NCBI GenBank assembly: GCA_026002975.1
Contig: BPGJ01000001.1
Span: forward strand, 248,001-312,000
Length of the DNA: 64,000 nt
Source of the DNA: Acidimicrobiia bacterium
GTDB taxonomy: Bacteria; Actinomycetota; Acidimicrobiia; Spongiisociales; ZC4RG35
Direction: 5' to 3'
The notes under the pieces are model-generated. The model did not search any database. It saw only the letters and a program-made list of their open reading frames with translations, and was not told the origin of the DNA. Position numbers and translations under genes: made by a program. Shown in pieces: positions 36,522 to 45,977 of this stretch (position 1 is the first letter of the stretch; each line of letters starts with the position of its first letter).

Positions 36522-36534
36522 TACCCTCGTAGCC
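36522..36534 (+). promoter_or_regulatory. -10 box of a leaderless promoter
   Basis: TACCCT (36522-36527) followed by 7 nt and the ATG of the carboxyltransferase gene. Confidence 0.45.
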
Positions 36535-38133
36535 ATGCAGACCTTGCCGACCCGGGTGGATCGAACCTCGGAGGAGTTCCGAGCCAACCGTCGAGCCATG
36601 CTCGAGAAGATCGAGGAGCTGGAGGCGCTGCTCGCCAAGGCCAGGGAAGGTGGAGGACCCAAGTACGTGGAGCGGCACCGCCGCCGTGGGAAGCTGCTGG
36701 CCCGGGAACGGATCGAACTGCTGGTCGACCCGGACTCCCCCTTCCTCGAGCTCTCCTCCCTCGCCGCCTGGGGTTCCGACAAGCCGCTGGGCGCCAACGC
36801 GGTCACCGGGATCGGGGTGGTGTCGGGAGTGGAATGTGTGATCAGCGCCAACGACCCCACCAGCCAAGCCGGTTCCTCGAACCGTTTCTCCCTCGCCAAG
36901 ACGCTCAGGGCCCAGGACATCGCCCGCCAGAACCGGCTTCCGCTGATCAACCTGGTCGAATCGGGTGGAGCCGACCTGCCCGACCAAGCCGAGGTGTTCA
37001 TCACCGGGGGCAAGTGGTTCCGAAACCTGACCCAGCTGTCCAAGCTGGGCATCCCCACCATCGCCCTGGTCTTCGGCAACTCCACCGCCGGGGGCGCCTA
37101 CGTGCCGGCGATGTGCGACTACGCAGTCATGGTGAAGGAGCGGGCCAAGGTGTTCCTGGGCGGGCCTCCGCTGGTCAAGATGGCCACCGGTGAAGAATCC
37201 ACCGACGAAGAGCTGGGAGGCGCCGAGATGCACTCCCGGATCTCCGGCCTCAGCGACTACTTCGCCCAGGACGAACACGACGCCATCCGCATCGGCCGGG
37301 AGATCGTCGCCCATCTCAACTGGCGGAAGCTCGGCTACGGACCGACCATGCCGGCCGACGAGCCGGTCCACGACCCCGAGGACCTGCTGGGGATCATCCC
37401 CGCCGACCTGCGGCGCCCCTTCGACATGAGGGAGGTGTTGGCCAGGATCCTCGACGGTTCCCGTTTCGAGGAGTACAAGCAGCTCTACGGGACCTCGATG
37501 GTGACCGGGTGGGGATCGGTCCACGGGTTCCCGGTGGGGGTCGTCGCCAACCAGCAGGGGGTGATCTTCTCCGAGGAGGCCCAGAAGACCACCGAGTTCA
37601 TCCAGCTCTGCAACCGATACGACATACCCATCCTGTTCTTCCACAACACCACCGGCTACATGGTGGGACGCATCTACGAGCAGCGGGGGATCATCAAGGA
37701 CGGCGCCAAGATGATCAACGCGGTCGCCAACTCGACCGTCCCCCACATCTCGATCATGGCGGGCGTCTCGTACGGCGCCGGGAACTACGGGATGAGCGGC
37801 CGCTCCTACGACCCGAGGTTCGTGTTCGGATGGCCCGGCCACAAGGTGGCGGTCATGGGGCCCAAGCAGCTCGCCGGGGTGATGTCGATCATCGCCCGCC
37901 AGGCGGCGGAAGCCCGGGGGGAGCCCTTCGACGAGGAGGCCGACGCCCAGCGGAGGGCGGTGATCGAAGCCCAGATAGAACACGAGGAGCAGGCCCTGTT
38001 CTCCACCGCCCGGGTCAGGGACGACGGCATCTTCGACCCCCGCGACACCCGCACCGTGCTGGGCATCGCCCTGTCGGCCGTCCATTCGGGACCGGTGCGA
38101 GGCACCAGCGAGTTCGGCGTGTTCCGCATGTGA
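36535..38133 (+). CDS. Acyl-CoA carboxylase carboxyltransferase subunit (MccB/GccB-like)
   Basis: Transfers CO2 from biotin to an acyl-CoA; partner of the biotin carboxylase at 41141. Of 532 residues, the N-terminal carboxylase domain has PLINLVESGGADLPDQ and FGNSTAGGAYVPAMCDYAVM. GGPPLVKMATGEES and FHNTTGYMVGRIYEQRGII resemble 3-methylcrotonyl- or geranyl-CoA carboxylases more than PccB. SYGAGNYGMSGRSYDPRF marks the C-terminal domain. ATG 36535 is chosen because it lies after a -10 box and gives the usual N-terminus. Acyl specificity is inferred. Confidence 0.92.
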   Translation: MQTLPTRVDRTSEEFRANRRAMLEKIEELEALLAKAREGGGPKYVERHRRRGKLLARERIELLVDPDSPFLELSSLAAWGSDKPLGANAVTGIGVVSGVECVISANDPTSQAGSSNRFSLAKTLRAQDIARQNRLPLINLVESGGADLPDQAEVFITGGKWFRNLTQLSKLGIPTIALVFGNSTAGGAYVPAMCDYAVMVKERAKVFLGGPPLVKMATGEESTDEELGGAEMHSRISGLSDYFAQDEHDAIRIGREIVAHLNWRKLGYGPTMPADEPVHDPEDLLGIIPADLRRPFDMREVLARILDGSRFEEYKQLYGTSMVTGWGSVHGFPVGVVANQQGVIFSEEAQKTTEFIQLCNRYDIPILFFHNTTGYMVGRIYEQRGIIKDGAKMINAVANSTVPHISIMAGVSYGAGNYGMSGRSYDPRFVFGWPGHKVAVMGPKQLAGVMSIIARQAAEARGEPFDEEADAQRRAVIEAQIEHEEQALFSTARVRDDGIFDPRDTRTVLGIALSAVHSGPVRGTSEFGVFRM

Positions 38134-38161
38134 TCGGAGCTACCCGACCCCGACCATACTG

Positions 38162-39430
38162 GTGGACATCGACATCGCGCTGAGACTGCTCGTCGTGCTG
38201 GGGTTGGTGGCGGCCAACGCCTTCTATGTGGCCGGGGAGTTCGCCCTGGTGGCCGTCAATCGAACCACCGTTGAAAGACTGGCCGAAGAAGGCAGTCTCA
38301 GGGCCAGCCAGGTGAAACGGGCGCTGAGTCGCCTCTCGTTCCACCTCTCGGGCGCGCAGCTGGGGATCACCGTCACTTCCCTGGTCCTCGGTTTCCTGGC
38401 CGAACCCACCCTGGCGGCGGTGCTGGAAGCGACGTTCGGGGCTCCGCCCGGGCTGTCGGTGGCGCTCGCCCTGGTGTTGGCGACCGCCTTCCAGATGGTG
38501 TTCGGTGAGCTGGTCCCAAAGAACCTGGCCATCGCCCGGCCTCTGGGAGCCGCCCTTTGGGTGGGGCCGGCGATGGCCGCGGCGAACATCGCGGTCGGGC
38601 CGCTGATCACCTTCCTCAACGGCGCCGCCAACCGGACGGTTCGCCTTCTCGGCATCGAACCCCGTGAGGAGATCCAGACCGTCCGCAGCCTCGAGGAGCT
38701 GGAGTTGATGATCGAGGCCTCCGCCGACAAGGGTCAACTCGACCCGGAGGAGGCCGCCCTCTTGGAACGCTCCTTCGACTTCGCCCGGAAGGTGGCCGGG
38801 GAGGTGATGACCCCCAGGACCGAGATGCTGGCCCTGCCGGTGGAAGCCACCGTGGAGGACCTCGCCCGCCGGGCCGTCGAGACGGGAAAGTCCCGTTTCC
38901 CGGTGTACGAGGGGGACACCGACCACATCGTCGGCGTGGTGCACGTCCGGGACGTGTTCGAGGTGCCCAGGGATCGGCGGGCCACCACCCCGGTGACCGA
39001 GATCCTCCGCCCTCCGCTGGTGGTGCCGGAATCGGTGACCCTGGATTCGCTGCTCCGGACGATGCGCAACCGGGGCAGCCAGATGGCGGTGGTGGTGGAC
39101 GAACACGGGGGAACCGCGGGGATCGTCACCCTGGAGGACCTGGTGGAGGAGATCGTGGGGGAGATCGAAGACGAATACGACCTGCGACCGGTCCAAGCCG
39201 AAGAGGGGGTCCTGCCCGGGGGAGCCAACCGTTTCGAAGTGGAGGAACGGACCGGCCTGCGCCTCCCCGAAGGGCGCTTCGAGACCCTGGCCGGGTTCGT
39301 GCTCGACCTGCTGCAGCGGGTGGCGGTGGTGGGTGACACGGTGGAGTGGGAGGGTTGGAAGCTGGAGGTGGTCGAGACCGACGGCCACCGCATCGTACGG
39401 GTGAGGGTCACCCCGCCGGAGTCCAACTGA
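38162..39430 (+). CDS. CNNM/CorC-family membrane protein, first of a tandem pair
   Basis: The 422-residue protein has an N-terminal DUF21 membrane domain with three to four helices (residues 1-150; NAFYVAGEFALVAVNRT is the family signature). Two CBS domains (about 195-320; FPVYEGDTDHIVGVVHVRD, VVVDEHGGTAGIVTLEDLVE) follow, then a CorC_HlyC C-terminal domain. CNNM proteins export Mg2+ or regulate divalent cations. Its TGA shares a base with the ATG of the next gene. Confidence 0.9.
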   Translation: MDIDIALRLLVVLGLVAANAFYVAGEFALVAVNRTTVERLAEEGSLRASQVKRALSRLSFHLSGAQLGITVTSLVLGFLAEPTLAAVLEATFGAPPGLSVALALVLATAFQMVFGELVPKNLAIARPLGAALWVGPAMAAANIAVGPLITFLNGAANRTVRLLGIEPREEIQTVRSLEELELMIEASADKGQLDPEEAALLERSFDFARKVAGEVMTPRTEMLALPVEATVEDLARRAVETGKSRFPVYEGDTDHIVGVVHVRDVFEVPRDRRATTPVTEILRPPLVVPESVTLDSLLRTMRNRGSQMAVVVDEHGGTAGIVTLEDLVEEIVGEIEDEYDLRPVQAEEGVLPGGANRFEVEERTGLRLPEGRFETLAGFVLDLLQRVAVVGDTVEWEGWKLEVVETDGHRIVRVRVTPPESN

Positions 39431-40731
39431 TGGCGCTCCTGGTCACCGTGCTCCTCCTGCTGCTCAACGGCTTCTTCGTAGGCGCCGAGTTCGCCCTGGT
39501 GGCGGCCCGGAGAACGGTGATTCGGGAGCGGGCCGAATCCGGCAGCCGGCTCGCCCGGCTGGCGGAACGCCTGACCGACGACCTGAGCGAAGCCCTCGCC
39601 GGGGCTCAGCTGGGTATCACCATGGCCTCCCTGGGGTTGGGCTTCGTCGCGGAGCCGGCCATCGCCCATCTGATCGAGGGCGGCCTGGTGGGTCTGGGTC
39701 GGGTCCCCGAAAGTGTCGCCCACACCATCGCGGTGCCGGTCGCCCTCACCATCGTCGTGTACTTCCACATGGTGATCGGCGAGATGGTGCCCAAGAACAT
39801 CGCCATCACCAGCCCGGAGGGTCTGTCGATCGCCCTGGCCGGGCCTTTCTGGGTCTACATGGTCGTGTTCCGTCCCGCCATCCGGGCCCTCAACTTCGTC
39901 GCCAACGCCACCATCCGGCTGTTCGGGGTCGACCCGGTCACCTCCCACCACACCGGCTCCACCGGAGAGGACTTGGCCTACCTGATCACCAGCTCCCGGC
40001 GGGAGGGCTTCATCGAGGACATAGAACATCGGCTCCTCACCGGGGCCCTCACCTTCTCCGATCGGAACGCCTCCGAGGTGATGGTTCCCCGCACCGAGAT
40101 GGTCGCCGCACCCAAGGACGTGACCCCCGCCCAGCTCGAACGGATGTGCCGGGAAACGGGACATTCCCGCATCCCCATCTACGAAGGGGACCTGGACCAC
40201 GTGGTGGGGTTCGTCCACGTGAAGGACCTGCTCGGCGTCCCACCCGGAGACGTGGACCGCCCCATCGACCCTTCTCTGATCCGCCCCATCCTGGTGGTGC
40301 CCGAGAGCGTCCGCCTCGACCCGCTGCTCCTCGAGATGCAACGCAACCGGACCCACCTGGCGTTGGTGGTCGACGAGTACGGCGGCACCGCGGGGATCGT
40401 CACCTTGGAGGACGTGGTGGAGGAGCTGTTGGGGGACATCCACGACGAACACGACCTGGGACTGAGGCGGGTGGTGAGGCTGGGACCCAACCGGTTCCGG
40501 GTTCCCGGCATGCTCCGCATCGACGAGCTGGCCGCCGAGATCGGCTTGGAGCTCCCCGAGGGAGAGTACGAGACGGTGGGGGGTTTCGTGATGGACGCCC
40601 TCGGGCGGCTACCCCAGCCGGGCGACCGGGTGGAGGTGGGCGACTGGACCCTGGTGGTCACCTCCCTCGACGGGCGCCGGGTGGACACCGTCGAGGTGAT
40701 CGGCCCGCGGGTGGAACAAGCGGCCCGGTGA
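39430..40731 (+). CDS. CNNM/CorC-family membrane protein, second of a tandem pair
   Basis: A 433-residue paralogue of the upstream gene with the same order: DUF21 helices (NGFFVGAEFALVAARRT), two CBS domains (SRIPIYEGDLDHVVGFVHV, VVDEYGGTAGIVTLEDVVEE) and CorC_HlyC. TGATG coupling suggests the two are made in equal amounts and may form a heterodimer, since CNNM proteins are dimers. Confidence 0.9.
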   Translation: MALLVTVLLLLLNGFFVGAEFALVAARRTVIRERAESGSRLARLAERLTDDLSEALAGAQLGITMASLGLGFVAEPAIAHLIEGGLVGLGRVPESVAHTIAVPVALTIVVYFHMVIGEMVPKNIAITSPEGLSIALAGPFWVYMVVFRPAIRALNFVANATIRLFGVDPVTSHHTGSTGEDLAYLITSSRREGFIEDIEHRLLTGALTFSDRNASEVMVPRTEMVAAPKDVTPAQLERMCRETGHSRIPIYEGDLDHVVGFVHVKDLLGVPPGDVDRPIDPSLIRPILVVPESVRLDPLLLEMQRNRTHLALVVDEYGGTAGIVTLEDVVEELLGDIHDEHDLGLRRVVRLGPNRFRVPGMLRIDELAAEIGLELPEGEYETVGGFVMDALGRLPQPGDRVEVGDWTLVVTSLDGRRVDTVEVIGPRVEQAAR

Positions 40732-40733
40732 GC

Positions 40734-41063
40734 TCAGTCGGCTGTACCGCTCCAGGACTGCCGGAGGCGGGCGTAGTGCTCCACCCGGCGGATGAAACCG
40801 GGGGTCCGGCGGAAACGACGAGCGATCTCCTCGTAGTCCAAGCCGTCCTCCCTCAACGCCAGGACCCGACGTTCGACGGGGCTGAGGCCTCCCCGGCGGG
40901 GAGGACCCACCCGGCGACGCCGCGGGATGTGGGTCCAGGCGAGGACCCGCTCGACGTGACGGGGGCTGCGCTTGAGACGCCGGCCGATCTCGTCGTAGGT
41001 CAGGCCGTCGTCCCGCATCGCGATCACCCGTCGTTCGATCGGGGTGAGCAGCTCGAGGTCCAT
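40734..41063 (-). CDS. Small protein of two tandem helix-turn-helix units
   Basis: The 109-residue protein is an internal duplication. LTPIERRVIAMRDDGLTYDE matches LSPVERRVLALREDGLDYEE about 52 residues later, each followed by an IGRRL/IARRF recognition-type helix. The units look like sigma-70 region 4 or LuxR-type HTH. A basic linker HIPRRRR joins them. It starts at ATG 41063 behind AAGGAGG. It is convergent with the CNNM pair with a 2-nt gap. The target is unknown. Confidence 0.75.
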   Translation of the reverse strand: MDLELLTPIERRVIAMRDDGLTYDEIGRRLKRSPRHVERVLAWTHIPRRRRVGPPRRGGLSPVERRVLALREDGLDYEEIARRFRRTPGFIRRVEHYARLRQSWSGTAD

Positions 41064-41140
41064 CCTTGTCCTCCTTCCGACTACCAAACCTAGCCACCCG
41101 CGCCGACAATCGACACTAGCCTCGACCGTCCGGAGGGCCT

Positions 41141-43117
41141 GTGAAGATCCGAAAGCTGCTGGTAGCCAACCGCGGGGAGATCGCCCGCCGCATCTTCCGC
41201 ACCTGTCGCTCCCTCGGGGTGGCGACGGTGGCGGTGTTCTCGGATCCCGACCGGGACGCGCCCTTCGTGGCCGAAGCAGACGAGGGCTACGCGTTGGGGG
41301 GGAGCTCCCCGGCCGAGTCCTATCTGCGCATCGACGCCATCTTGGAGGCCGCCCGCCGGACCGGAGCCGACGCGGTCCACCCCGGATACGGGTTCTTGGC
41401 CGAGAACGCCGAGTTCGCGGAGGCGGTGGAGGAGGCCGGGTTGGTATGGGTAGGGCCTAGACCCCACTCCATCCGGGTGATGGGCTCCAAGCTGGAGTCC
41501 AAACGGCTGGTGACGCAGGCCGGCGTGCCCACCCTGGAGTCGATCGACCTCACCGGGTTGGACACCGACGAGGCGTACGCCGCTGCGGCCAGGGTCGGTT
41601 TCCCGGTGTTGATCAAGGCGTCTGCCGGGGGTGGAGGCAAGGGGATGCGGGTGGTCCGGGACCAGGCGGCGCTGCTGGAGGCGGTCGAGTCGGCCCGCCG
41701 GGAGGCGGCCTCGGCCTTCGGCGACGACACCGTCTTCCTGGAGCCCTACCTCGAGGCCCCCAGGCACATCGAGATCCAGGTCTTCGGCGACACCCACGGC
41801 CGGGTGGTCTCCCTCCACGAACGGGAGTGCTCCATCCAGCGGCGCCACCAGAAGATCGTCGAGGAGGCCCCGTCGACCGTCCTCACCCCGGAGCTGCGGA
41901 GGGCGATGGGCGAAGCGGCGGTGAGGGTGGCCGAGACGGTCGACTACGTCGGTGCCGGCACCGTGGAGTTTCTGTTCCAGGACGGCGATTTCTACTTCCT
42001 CGAGATGAACACCCGCCTCCAGGTGGAGCATCCCGTGACCGAGATGGTGACGGGCCTCGACCTGGTGCGGCTGCAGCTCCTGGTGGCCGAGGGGGAACCG
42101 CTGCCCGAGGAGCTAGACGACCCTCCTCTCGACGGACACGCGATCGAAGTCCGCCTGTACGCCGAGGACCCCCGCAACGGCTTCCTGCCAGTCACCGGCA
42201 CCCTGCACAGGGTCCGGTTCCCGCACCTTCCCGGTCTGCGGGTCGACTCGGGGGTGGAGGACGGTTCGGTGGTCAGCCCCCACTACGACCCCATGTTGGC
42301 CAAGGTCGTGGCCTGGGCGCCGACCCGCGGGGAGGCGGCGTCTCTGCTCGCCTCCGCCCTCCAGGCCGCCGAGCTGCACGGGATGACCACCAACCGGGAG
42401 CTGCTGGTCCGCATCCTCCGCCACCCCGAGTTCGCAGCCGGCGACACCGACACCCACTTCCTGGATCGCAACGACCCGGCGGCCCTCGGTGCCCCGCTGG
42501 TCGACCCCGAAGAAGAGAAGAGGGTCGCCTTGGCCGCCGCCCTGGCCCATCAGGCGGAACGCCGGAACGCCAGCCGGGTGCTGCGCACCATACCCAGCGG
42601 TTGGAGGAACAACCCATCCCAGCTCCAGCTGGTGTCGTTCTCCGGCGAGCACGGTGAGGTCCGGGTCGGCTACCGGTTCGAGGCCCGGGGCGGGTTGACG
42701 GTCGAAGTGAACGGGGAGCGGTGGCCGGATGTGAGGCTCGCCGAATGCAACCCCGAAAGGGTGGGGCTCGAGGTGTCGGGCCACCTTCGGTGGTACCGGC
42801 TCCACAGGGTGGGGTCGGATCACTACGTCGACGGCCCCGACGGCCCGGCCCGGCTGGTCGAAATACCCCGTTTCCCGATCCCCACCCTGGAGGAGGAGCC
42901 GGGGTCCCTCCACGCTCCCATGCCGGGGAAGGTGGTGGCGGTGAAGGTCGAAACGGGAACCGATGTGGCCGAGGGTCAGGTGCTGGTCATCCTCGAAGCG
43001 ATGAAGATGGAGCATTCCATACGCAGTCCCTTCGCGGGAACGGTGAAGGCGGTGAAGGTGGCGGAGGGCGACCAGGTCGACGCCGACCAGGTTCTGGTGG
43101 TGGTGGAGGAAAGGTGA
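41141..43117 (+). CDS. Acyl-CoA carboxylase biotin carboxylase/BCCP subunit (MccA-like)
   Basis: Carboxylates its own biotin with ATP and bicarbonate. The 658-residue protein has the biotin carboxylase domain (residues 1-445: LVANRGEIARRIFRTC, ATP loop KASAGGGGKGMRVV, ECSIQRRHQKIVEEAPS, EMNTRLQVEHPVTE). A middle region follows, then a C-terminal biotinyl domain with EAMKMEHSI, the biotinylated lysine, at about residue 623. GGAGG precedes the GTG. The partner carboxyltransferase is at 36.5 kb, separated by the CNNM pair. Confidence 0.94.
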   Translation: MKIRKLLVANRGEIARRIFRTCRSLGVATVAVFSDPDRDAPFVAEADEGYALGGSSPAESYLRIDAILEAARRTGADAVHPGYGFLAENAEFAEAVEEAGLVWVGPRPHSIRVMGSKLESKRLVTQAGVPTLESIDLTGLDTDEAYAAAARVGFPVLIKASAGGGGKGMRVVRDQAALLEAVESARREAASAFGDDTVFLEPYLEAPRHIEIQVFGDTHGRVVSLHERECSIQRRHQKIVEEAPSTVLTPELRRAMGEAAVRVAETVDYVGAGTVEFLFQDGDFYFLEMNTRLQVEHPVTEMVTGLDLVRLQLLVAEGEPLPEELDDPPLDGHAIEVRLYAEDPRNGFLPVTGTLHRVRFPHLPGLRVDSGVEDGSVVSPHYDPMLAKVVAWAPTRGEAASLLASALQAAELHGMTTNRELLVRILRHPEFAAGDTDTHFLDRNDPAALGAPLVDPEEEKRVALAAALAHQAERRNASRVLRTIPSGWRNNPSQLQLVSFSGEHGEVRVGYRFEARGGLTVEVNGERWPDVRLAECNPERVGLEVSGHLRWYRLHRVGSDHYVDGPDGPARLVEIPRFPIPTLEEEPGSLHAPMPGKVVAVKVETGTDVAEGQVLVILEAMKMEHSIRSPFAGTVKAVKVAEGDQVDADQVLVVVEER

Positions 43118-43998
43118 CCGGACCGGTCGGGTTCATCGGTTTGGGGATCATGGGGTCGGGCATGGCGGCCAACCTGGTGAGAGCCGGGCACCGGGTGGTG
43201 GTCTGGAACCGCACCCGGGAGAAGGCAGACCGCCTGGAAGGGATCGAGGTGGCCGAATCCCCCGCCGAGTTGGCCTCCCGATGCCGGGTGGTGATGCTGT
43301 GCGTATCCGACACCCCGGACGTCGAGGAGGTGGTGACCGGCCCCGGTGGGCTGATGGAAAGGCTGGGTCCTGGTTCGGTGGTGGTGGACCACTCCACCAT
43401 CAGCCCTTCCGCCACCCGTCGTCTCGCCGAACTGGTGGCTTCCAAGGGAGCGACGTGGTTGGACGCACCGGTGTCGGGAGGTTCGGAGGGAGCAGCCCGG
43501 GGGACCCTGGCGGTGATGGTGGGGGGCGACCCGGAGACCCTGACCGAGGTCCGGGAGCTGCTCGACGCCTACTCGTCGTCGGTGACCCACGTCGGGCCGG
43601 TCGGATCGGGCCAGATGGCGAAGCTGGTCAACCAGATCCTGGTGGTGGTCAACCAGCTAGCCGCCTCCGAGGCTCTGCTCTTCGCCCAGGCGGGCGGGCT
43701 CGACCCCCACGTCACCCTCGAGGCGGTGAAAGGCGGAGCCGCCGGGTCGTGGATGCTGACCAACCGTGGCCCCCAGATGATCCGTCGGGACTGGAGCCCC
43801 GGGTTCACCATCGACCTGCAGGTGAAAGATCTGCGGCTGGTGTTGGAGGAGGCCGATCGGCTGGGGTTTCCGCTACTGGGGACCGCCCTCGTATTCCAGC
43901 TCTACAAGGCCCTCCAAGCCCGCGGGTTGGGTGGCGAAGGCAACCACGCCCTGGTCAAGGCCCTGGAAGAGCTGAGCGGCCGGAGGTTGGGCCGGTGA
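43114..43998 (+). CDS. 3-hydroxyisobutyrate dehydrogenase-family NAD(P) oxidoreductase
   Basis: A 294-residue beta-hydroxyacid dehydrogenase. The NAD loop is GFIGLGIMGSGMAANL, the substrate motif DAPVSGGSEGA, and the catalytic lysine region is GSGQMAKLVNQI, then SWMLTNRGP and FTIDLQVKDLRLVL. Related enzymes include 3-hydroxyisobutyrate and tartronate semialdehyde dehydrogenases. GTGA overlap couples it to the biotin carboxylase gene, which fits valine or branched-chain acyl-CoA breakdown. Confidence 0.9.
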   Translation: MTGPVGFIGLGIMGSGMAANLVRAGHRVVVWNRTREKADRLEGIEVAESPAELASRCRVVMLCVSDTPDVEEVVTGPGGLMERLGPGSVVVDHSTISPSATRRLAELVASKGATWLDAPVSGGSEGAARGTLAVMVGGDPETLTEVRELLDAYSSSVTHVGPVGSGQMAKLVNQILVVVNQLAASEALLFAQAGGLDPHVTLEAVKGGAAGSWMLTNRGPQMIRRDWSPGFTIDLQVKDLRLVLEEADRLGFPLLGTALVFQLYKALQARGLGGEGNHALVKALEELSGRRLGR

Positions 43999-44768
43999 AG
44001 GAAGCCCTGGACGACCTGGCCGCCGAGCAGGACGACCTGGACCGGATCGTCTCCGGCCTGCCCGACGAGGCCTGGGAGACGGAGACACCGGCCCGACCTT
44101 GGCGAATCCGGGACCAGATAACCCATCTCGCCTTCTTCGACGACAAGGCGGCCCTGGCGGCTCGCGACCCCGACGGGTTCACGGCCGAGCTGAACCGGAT
44201 CACCGACGTGGAGTCGTTCCTCGGCCAACACCTCGAGATGGGTGCCCGGCTGTCACCGACAGAGCTGCTGGGCTGGTGGCGGGAAGCCCGGCAGGGACTG
44301 CTCGACGCCCTGGCGTCCCGCAGCCCCGACGATCGACTGCCCTGGTACGGCCCTCCGATGAGGGCCGAATCCTCGGCCGCTGCCCGGCTGATGGAGACCT
44401 GGGCCCATGGCCAGGACGTGGTCGACGCTCTCGGTGCCACCCGGCCGGCCACCGACCGGTTGTTCCGGGTCGCCGACCTGGGGGTACGCACCTTCTCGTG
44501 GAGCTTCACGGTGAGGGGTTTGGAGGTCCCCTCCCAGAAGGTGCGGGTCGAGCTGACCGGGCCTTCCGGGAGGTCCCGGGTGTGGAACCCGGACGAGGCC
44601 GAGTCGGTCACCGGCGACCTGGAGGAGTTCTGCCTGGTGGTGACCCAACGCCGCCACGTCGACGACACCCGGCTTCGGACCGACGGGCCGATCGCCCGGC
44701 GCTGGATGGAGATCGCCCAGGTGTTCGCCGGTCCGCCCGGCCCGGGTAGGCCCCCCACCGGCGGGTGA
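43995..44768 (+). CDS. TIGR03084-family DinB-fold protein
   Basis: A 257-residue protein of the DinB/maleylpyruvate-isomerase-like fold. WRIRDQITHLAFFDDKAALA carries the first metal His, and ETWAHGQDVVDALG carries the second metal motif. The C-terminal region resembles wHTH/MDMPI_C-type ends. TIGR03084 is largely actinobacterial; related enzymes use mycothiol, but no activity has been assigned. GTGA overlap with the dehydrogenase gene; its stop abuts the metX stop. Confidence 0.85.
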   Translation: MKEALDDLAAEQDDLDRIVSGLPDEAWETETPARPWRIRDQITHLAFFDDKAALAARDPDGFTAELNRITDVESFLGQHLEMGARLSPTELLGWWREARQGLLDALASRSPDDRLPWYGPPMRAESSAAARLMETWAHGQDVVDALGATRPATDRLFRVADLGVRTFSWSFTVRGLEVPSQKVRVELTGPSGRSRVWNPDEAESVTGDLEEFCLVVTQRRHVDDTRLRTDGPIARRWMEIAQVFAGPPGPGRPPTGG

Positions 44769-45896
44769 TCACCACCCGGCCAGCGCCTCCCGGAGGATCG
44801 CCGTGTACAAGTGCGGCTCGATGAGGAACGAGTCGTGGCCCTTCTCCGAGTGGACGGTGTGCCAACGCACCGGCACCCCCGCCCGTTTCAGCCGAGCCAC
44901 CATGTCCGCCTGCTCTTCCGGGTAGTAGCAGACGTCTGAGTCGATGGTGAGCACCTGCCACCGCTGGTTCCGGCAGCGGGTGAGGAGCTGGTCGACCGAG
45001 TCGGCGCCCACCTCCCCGGCCAGGTCGAAGTGCTGCCACATGTTCATGATCCGCAGGTAGCTGTTGGCGTCGAACCGTTTCACGAACTTCTGACCCTGGT
45101 GGAGCATGTACGACTCCAGGGGATGCCCCACCCGGTAGCCGCCGATGTCCTCGAACTGGACGATCTCGTCCCTGGCGCGTTCCTTCAGGGTGGTGAGCGA
45201 CACGAAGGTCTTGTGGCCGATCATCCGGGCCAGAGCCAACCCCAGTTCGGGGCCGGGACCGGGGTAGTAGTCGCCGCCTTTGAACTCGGGGTCGGTGACG
45301 ATCGCGAACATCTGCTCGAAGTTGTGGAGGACCTGGAGGCTGGTCACTTCGAACCCGGCCGCCACCGGGATGACCACTTCGACTCGTTCCGGGTATTTGG
45401 TGGCCAGCACCGCGCACATCATCCCGCCGATCGAGCCACCCACACAGGCGTGGAGACGGTCGATGCCCAGATGGTCGAGGAGTCGCATCTGGGTGTCCAC
45501 CACGTCGGTCATGGTGACGTGGGGGAAGGAGGAGCCGTAGGGTCTGCCGGTGGTTGGGTCGACGCTGGCCGGCCCGGTGGTGCCGTAGCAGCCCCCCAGG
45601 TAGTTGACGCAGATGACGAAGTAGCGGTCGGTGTCGACCGCCTTGCCGGGCCCTATGAACCCGTCCCACCAGCCTTCCTGCATCTCGTCGGTCCACCGGT
45701 CCCCCACCCCGGGCACCGCCGGGTTGAAACCGGCCGCGTGCTGGCTTCCCGACAGGGCGTGGAACACCAGCACGGCGTTGTCCTTGGCCGGCGACAGGGT
45801 GCCGTAGGTCTCGTAGGCCAGGGTCACCTGGGGAATGGTCTTCCCCTTGATGGTGGTGAACGGGCCGATGTCGAGGAACTTGGTCTCGACGATCAT
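44769..45896 (-). CDS. metX: Homoserine O-acetyltransferase
   Basis: Activates homoserine for methionine synthesis. The 375-residue alpha/beta hydrolase-fold enzyme has VFHALSGSQHAAG, NYLGGCYGTTGP, the nucleophile CVGGSIGGMMC, and the Asp/His at TIDSDVCYYPEEQ and SEKGHDSFLIE. ATG 45896 lies 24 nt from the only good ribosome site (AGGAGGTGA). That site instead suits a 7-codon GTG ORF at 45916-45893, whose TGA overlaps the metX ATG. An in-frame CTG at 45920 is another possible start. A SAM-I riboswitch precedes it. Confidence 0.94.
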   Translation of the reverse strand: MIVETKFLDIGPFTTIKGKTIPQVTLAYETYGTLSPAKDNAVLVFHALSGSQHAAGFNPAVPGVGDRWTDEMQEGWWDGFIGPGKAVDTDRYFVICVNYLGGCYGTTGPASVDPTTGRPYGSSFPHVTMTDVVDTQMRLLDHLGIDRLHACVGGSIGGMMCAVLATKYPERVEVVIPVAAGFEVTSLQVLHNFEQMFAIVTDPEFKGGDYYPGPGPELGLALARMIGHKTFVSLTTLKERARDEIVQFEDIGGYRVGHPLESYMLHQGQKFVKRFDANSYLRIMNMWQHFDLAGEVGADSVDQLLTRCRNQRWQVLTIDSDVCYYPEEQADMVARLKRAGVPVRWHTVHSEKGHDSFLIEPHLYTAILREALAGW

Positions 45897-45930
45897 GCCG
45901 CGGATCCGTGTCTCACTCAGGTCACCTCCT
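45893..45930 (-). promoter_or_regulatory. Ribosome site and 7-codon leader ORF coupled to metX
   Basis: AGGAGGTGA (about 45930-45922) has GTG 45916 eight nt from GGAGG. The ORF encodes MRHGSAA and ends in TGA overlapping metX ATG (ATGA). It would make metX translation depend on the leader ORF. Confidence 0.45.
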
Positions 45931-45977
45931 CGTGTCCGACGCGCTCTCCGGTCGCGCCGCCTACGGGAGGTCCCGTC

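Noticed and set aside
39430-40731. Haemolysin function for the CNNM/CorC pair
   Set aside because: The name is historical. DUF21, CBS and CorC_HlyC domains point to divalent-cation transport or sensing, not cell lysis.
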